A stretch of 64,000 nucleotides of DNA. It comes from JBGTGG01 sp964398945 (lineage in GTDB: Bacteria; Bacteroidota; Bacteroidia; Cytophagales; Cyclobacteriaceae). Shown here one piece after another: positions 61,996-64,000 of the stretch (the stretch's first letter is position 1; each line of letters starts with the position of its first letter). The notes beneath the pieces are model-generated. The model did no database searches. It was not told the origin of the DNA and worked only from the letters and a program-made list of their open reading frames with translations. The stretch is from assembly GCA_964398945.1 (NCBI GenBank), contig CAYNOT010000009.1:140735-204734 (forward strand), read 5' to 3'. A program made the position numbers and the translations under genes.

Positions 61996-62433
61996 ATGAG
62001 AAAATTGATTTTAATAACCATCCTTACTATTATCATTCATCCTGACATCCACGGACAGACAGGCACGAAAAATCAAACTTGTGTAGGCACACCTGACATT
62101 CTCGATAAACAAAAAGTTCATGTGGTAGTTGAGAAAATACCTGAATATCCAGGAGGACAATCCAAAATGCTCAGTGACTTGGCTTCAAGACTAACATATC
62201 CTAAAGACCAAAAAGATTTACAAACCAAGGTAGTTGTGACTTTTATTATTGACACACTTGGACAAGTGAGAAACGAATGCATTTATAAGCCATTCCAAGA
62301 AACTGGAATTTCACCTTTAGAGAAAAAAGCATTAGATGTAATAAAATTAATGCCACGATGGACACCTGGAGAAATTAATAAAAAGAAGGTTCCCGTCAGG
62401 ATAGTTTTACCAATCCAAATTGAAGTTCGATAA
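61996..62433 (+). CDS. TonB C-terminal domain protein
   Basis: 145 residues from the ATG at 61996; the open frame begins at 61924, but a signal peptide (RKLILITILTIIIHPDIHGQ) starts at 61996. The mature protein has EKIPEYPGGQSKMLSDLASR, YPKDQKDLQTKVVVTFIIDT with GQVRN, and LDVIKLMPRWTPGEINKKK, the TonB-C pattern. Lacking the N-terminal TonB anchor and proline-rich span, it is more probably a periplasmic TonB-C-like binding protein than a true energy transducer. It lies at the start of the cassette-like region. Confidence 0.82.
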   Translation: MRKLILITILTIIIHPDIHGQTGTKNQTCVGTPDILDKQKVHVVVEKIPEYPGGQSKMLSDLASRLTYPKDQKDLQTKVVVTFIIDTLGQVRNECIYKPFQETGISPLEKKALDVIKLMPRWTPGEINKKKVPVRIVLPIQIEVR

Positions 62434-62691
62434 ATATTTAGTCACTGATGACATTAATACCTTGGACAACAAGCAACTAATGATGTGGACAGGTGAAACA
62501 CCCAGCGCACAACAAAAGCTATAATGCATATGCTATTTCGTAGGTTCTTAAAAGTGTGCTATTAAATTTCTCCAACAACGAGGGACAAAGATGTAGGTAT
62601 TTACACGCATACGTCTTATACATAAACGTTAGCGGTCATTGTTGCAATAGCTAAAAAACTAACAAAAAATCGAATAAAAATAAATAATGAT
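62434..62691. other. Intergenic region with cassette-like boundary
   Basis: No gene. Contains TATGCTATTTCG (62529, also at 63107) and TACATAAACGTTAGC (62619-62633), which recurs with one change before the lipoprotein gene at 63424-63438. These may be recombination boundaries. Confidence 0.45.
62619..62633 (+). repeat. TACATAAA(C/G)GTTAGC repeat, copy 1
   Basis: A 15-base motif identical but for one base to the copy at 63424-63438. It lies 58 bp before the DUF1428 start. Confidence 0.6.
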
Positions 62692-63069
62692 ATGGAAAAT
62701 TATATAGACGGATTTGTACTTCCTGTTCCACGAATTCACCTGAACGAATACAAGAGTGTGGCTGAAAAAGTAGCTGCAATTTGGAAAGAATATGGTGCAC
62801 TTGCTTACTTTGAGTATGTCGGAGACGATTTGAAATTGGAAGGTACACGTTCTTTCATTGAACTAGTGGATTTGAAAGAAGATGAAGTAATTGTATTTGG
62901 ATGGGTTTTGTTTCCTTCGAAAGAGACTCGTGATTTAGCAAACAAACAAGTTCCCAATGACCCAAGAATGATAGAATTGGTAACCCCATTGACCGAATCC
63001 ACAAAATTGATTTTTGATGCCAGTCGGATGGTTTATGGAGGATTCCAACCGCTTGTTCAGTCTAAATAG
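62692..63069 (+). CDS. DUF1428 family protein
   Basis: 125 residues of the DUF1428 (YbaA-like) family, a compact ferredoxin-like alpha-beta fold: YIDGFVLPVPRIHLNEYKSV, AAIWKEYGALAYFEYVGDDL, VIVFGWVLFPSKETRDLANK, RMVYGGFQPLVQ. The order of conserved segments and the length are normal, so it is intact. Function is unknown. It stands alone between cassette-like repeats and has a different codon bias from the large operons around it, in keeping with an acquired gene. Confidence 0.9.
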   Translation: MENYIDGFVLPVPRIHLNEYKSVAEKVAAIWKEYGALAYFEYVGDDLKLEGTRSFIELVDLKEDEVIVFGWVLFPSKETRDLANKQVPNDPRMIELVTPLTESTKLIFDASRMVYGGFQPLVQSK

Positions 63070-63122
63070 TAGTGAAGTTGGATAGACTCCAAATTATAAC
63101 TTTTATATGCTATTTCGACAAA

Positions 63123-63299
63123 AAAAAGCCCTTGCACAATAAAGATTGGAAATCGGGAAAACTTGAATTAAACTCGGACACAGGTTGAAAATCATTTTCA
63201 TATAGATTTAGGGTAGTTAAAAAAAATGACAAATGGAAAATTGCTTACTTGACAGGACTTGACTTTAAAAAAAGTACACGAAAAGACGGACAACTATGA
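63123..63299 (+). pseudogene. C-terminal remnant of a SnoaL/DUF4440-like gene
   Basis: One frame reads KDWKSGKLELNSDTG, then an in-frame TGA (63186-63188), then KSFSYRFRVVKKNDKWKIAY and LTGLDFKKSTRKDGQ before the stop at 63297. The piece R-V-V-K-K-x-D-K-W-K-I is the typical last strand of SnoaL/DUF4440-type proteins. No start or N-terminal half is visible, and the internal stop is unpaired with any compensation, so this is a decayed gene end. Confidence 0.55.
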
Positions 63300-63320
63300 T
63301 GGATAGAAAAACAACGAACC

Positions 63321-63438
63321 GCTAACACGGGTTTTGCATCAGGCAGGGTGATCCCGATGACAGATCGGGACAGGCTGTGCAACATGGAGGGCAATTTACT
63401 AATCTTAAACCCACAACGTCACATACATAAAGGTTAGC
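63321..63438. repeat. GCTAAC/GTTAGC-bounded structured segment
   Basis: GCTAAC (63321-63326) and GTTAGC (63433-63438) are inverted. Inside is a perfect 7-bp hairpin TCCCGAT (63352) / ATCGGGA (63364). The last 15 bases (63424-63438) repeat the motif at 62619. The layout resembles a folded recombination site such as an attC, but it is not a canonical one. Confidence 0.45.
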
Positions 63439-63468
63439 AGCAAGCTTAGACAGACACAAAATAACATT

Positions 63469-63906
63469 ATGACAGGGAAATATGAACTGACCTCATACTA
63501 TTTGACATTGGTTGCGATATTAACTTTCGCACTTTATTCATGTTCAAACTCGACAGACAAAAATCAAACTGAAAAGACAAAAACACACGAAAGACTTATA
63601 GACTGTAAGACAAAATTTGTAATGGAAGACGGAGAAGAAGCGGACGGCTATCACGAAGACTATGAAAACTTTATCAAGGACTATTTTTCAGAAGAACAAA
63701 ATGGGGACACTTTAATTGTAACGACTTTAATTGAAGTAAATGCTTGCGGAAAGACAATCGGAGATATTGAATTTTCGGGAGACACATTATTTTTAAAAAC
63801 AAAACAGATTGCGGACGAGGTATGTGCCTCGACAATGTTTAAAAAGTTCACATACAGAATTCACAATCCCGACAAGAAAAAGTATGATATACAAAGTGAA
63901 AGATAG
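63469..63906 (+). CDS. Small lipoprotein
   Basis: 145 residues. A signal peptide (SYYLTLVAILTFALYSC) has its lipobox cysteine at about 25. A Lys/Thr-rich linker is followed by an acidic middle (MEDGEEADGYHEDYENFIKD) and a short beta-rich end (LFLKTKQIADEVCASTMFKK). I recognise no family. It follows the second cassette-like repeat by 30 bp. Confidence 0.65.
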   Translation: MTGKYELTSYYLTLVAILTFALYSCSNSTDKNQTEKTKTHERLIDCKTKFVMEDGEEADGYHEDYENFIKDYFSEEQNGDTLIVTTLIEVNACGKTIGDIEFSGDTLFLKTKQIADEVCASTMFKKFTYRIHNPDKKKYDIQSER

Positions 63907-63919
63907 AAAGCCCTCCGCC

Positions 63920-63944
63920 TTTGTTGGTGTTCTTCACCAACAAA
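63920..63944 (+). other. Perfect hairpin after the lipoprotein gene
   Basis: TTTGTTGGTG (63920-63929) and CACCAACAAA (63935-63944), a perfect 10-bp inverted repeat with a TTCTT loop, 13 bp after the stop. It is not followed by a T-run, so it may be either a transcript end or part of another cassette boundary. Confidence 0.5.
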
Positions 63945-64000
63945 CAGTAAGCCTCCGGTGAAGTACATATTTTAATTCTTTCATAGGCTCCGTATTTTTG

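Noticed and set aside
1..64000. CRISPR array, rRNA or tRNA genes
   Set aside because: No regularly spaced direct repeats with unique spacers, no rRNA-like sequence and no cloverleaf were seen.

Overview
The window comes from a member of the Bacteroidota, most likely the order Cytophagales. Its core genes include paired MacB/FtsX-type permeases next to sigma-54 regulators, a tricorn protease homologue, a membrane acyl-CoA desaturase, TonB-C and PKD lipoproteins, and a YbiT-like ABC-F protein. Several starts are preceded by the Bacteroidota -7 element TAnnTTTG, and Shine-Dalgarno sequences are weak. No rRNA, tRNA, CRISPR array, transposase or integrase was found.

Positions 1 to about 25.8 kb are an accessory island loaded with defence genes. 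It opens with a mobile-element module: two small excisionase-like HTH proteins, a VirE-N/BT4734-like protein and a PriCT-2/DUF3987 helicase-like ATPase. An XRE regulator with its own promoter and a palindromic candidate operator then leads a tightly packed run of about 12 kb: hsdM, hsdS, a reverse transcriptase with a YRDD active site, a 29-codon relic of a second hsdS tail, a TrlF-type PHP/SMC-like ATPase, rhuM and hsdR. Directly after hsdR come a 39-codon ORF, a full-length prokaryotic Argonaute with an intact guide-5'-end pocket but a dead PIWI active site, and a 1285-residue protein joining an HSP90/sacsin-like ATPase to a DUF3883 PD-(D/E)XK nuclease. The last two look like a guide-sensing Argonaute and its effector, and are the most novel-looking system here.

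From 21.6 to 25.8 kb the island holds a pyrimidine-rich non-coding stretch with an imperfect 75-80 bp duplication, a HEPN-like protein (R-N-x3-H), two hairpins sharing a nearly identical 34-nt core but held by different stems, a strong terminator, DUF6943 and DUF6266 proteins, a tandem 11-mer and a four-helix-bundle (S23/Avd-like) protein.

From 25.8 to 41.9 kb lies ordinary chromosome: a DUF4234-like membrane protein, a lipoprotein, an antitoxin with a frameshifted ParE/RelE toxin remnant, a DHFR-like reductase, a thioredoxin-fold protein, tricorn protease, ABC-F protein, ceramidase-like protein, DEAD-box helicase, desaturase, a truncated ECF41-like sigma factor, an alpha/beta hydrolase, a START-domain protein and a universal stress protein.

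From 42 to 61.8 kb the genes concern envelope and signalling: an ABC exporter, an alginate-export-type porin behind a TATATAGT palindrome, a PKD lipoprotein, a hybrid histidine kinase with HPt domain, a processive GT2 glycosyltransferase, an NtrC-type regulator, two FtsX-type permeases and a divergent NtrC-type regulator/kinase pair. A -24/-12 element in front of the permease operon fits control by this neighbouring regulator. The final 2.2 kb holds small genes (TonB-C protein, DUF1428, lipoprotein) separated by TACATAAA(C/G)GTTAGC repeats and gene debris, resembling a gene-cassette array.
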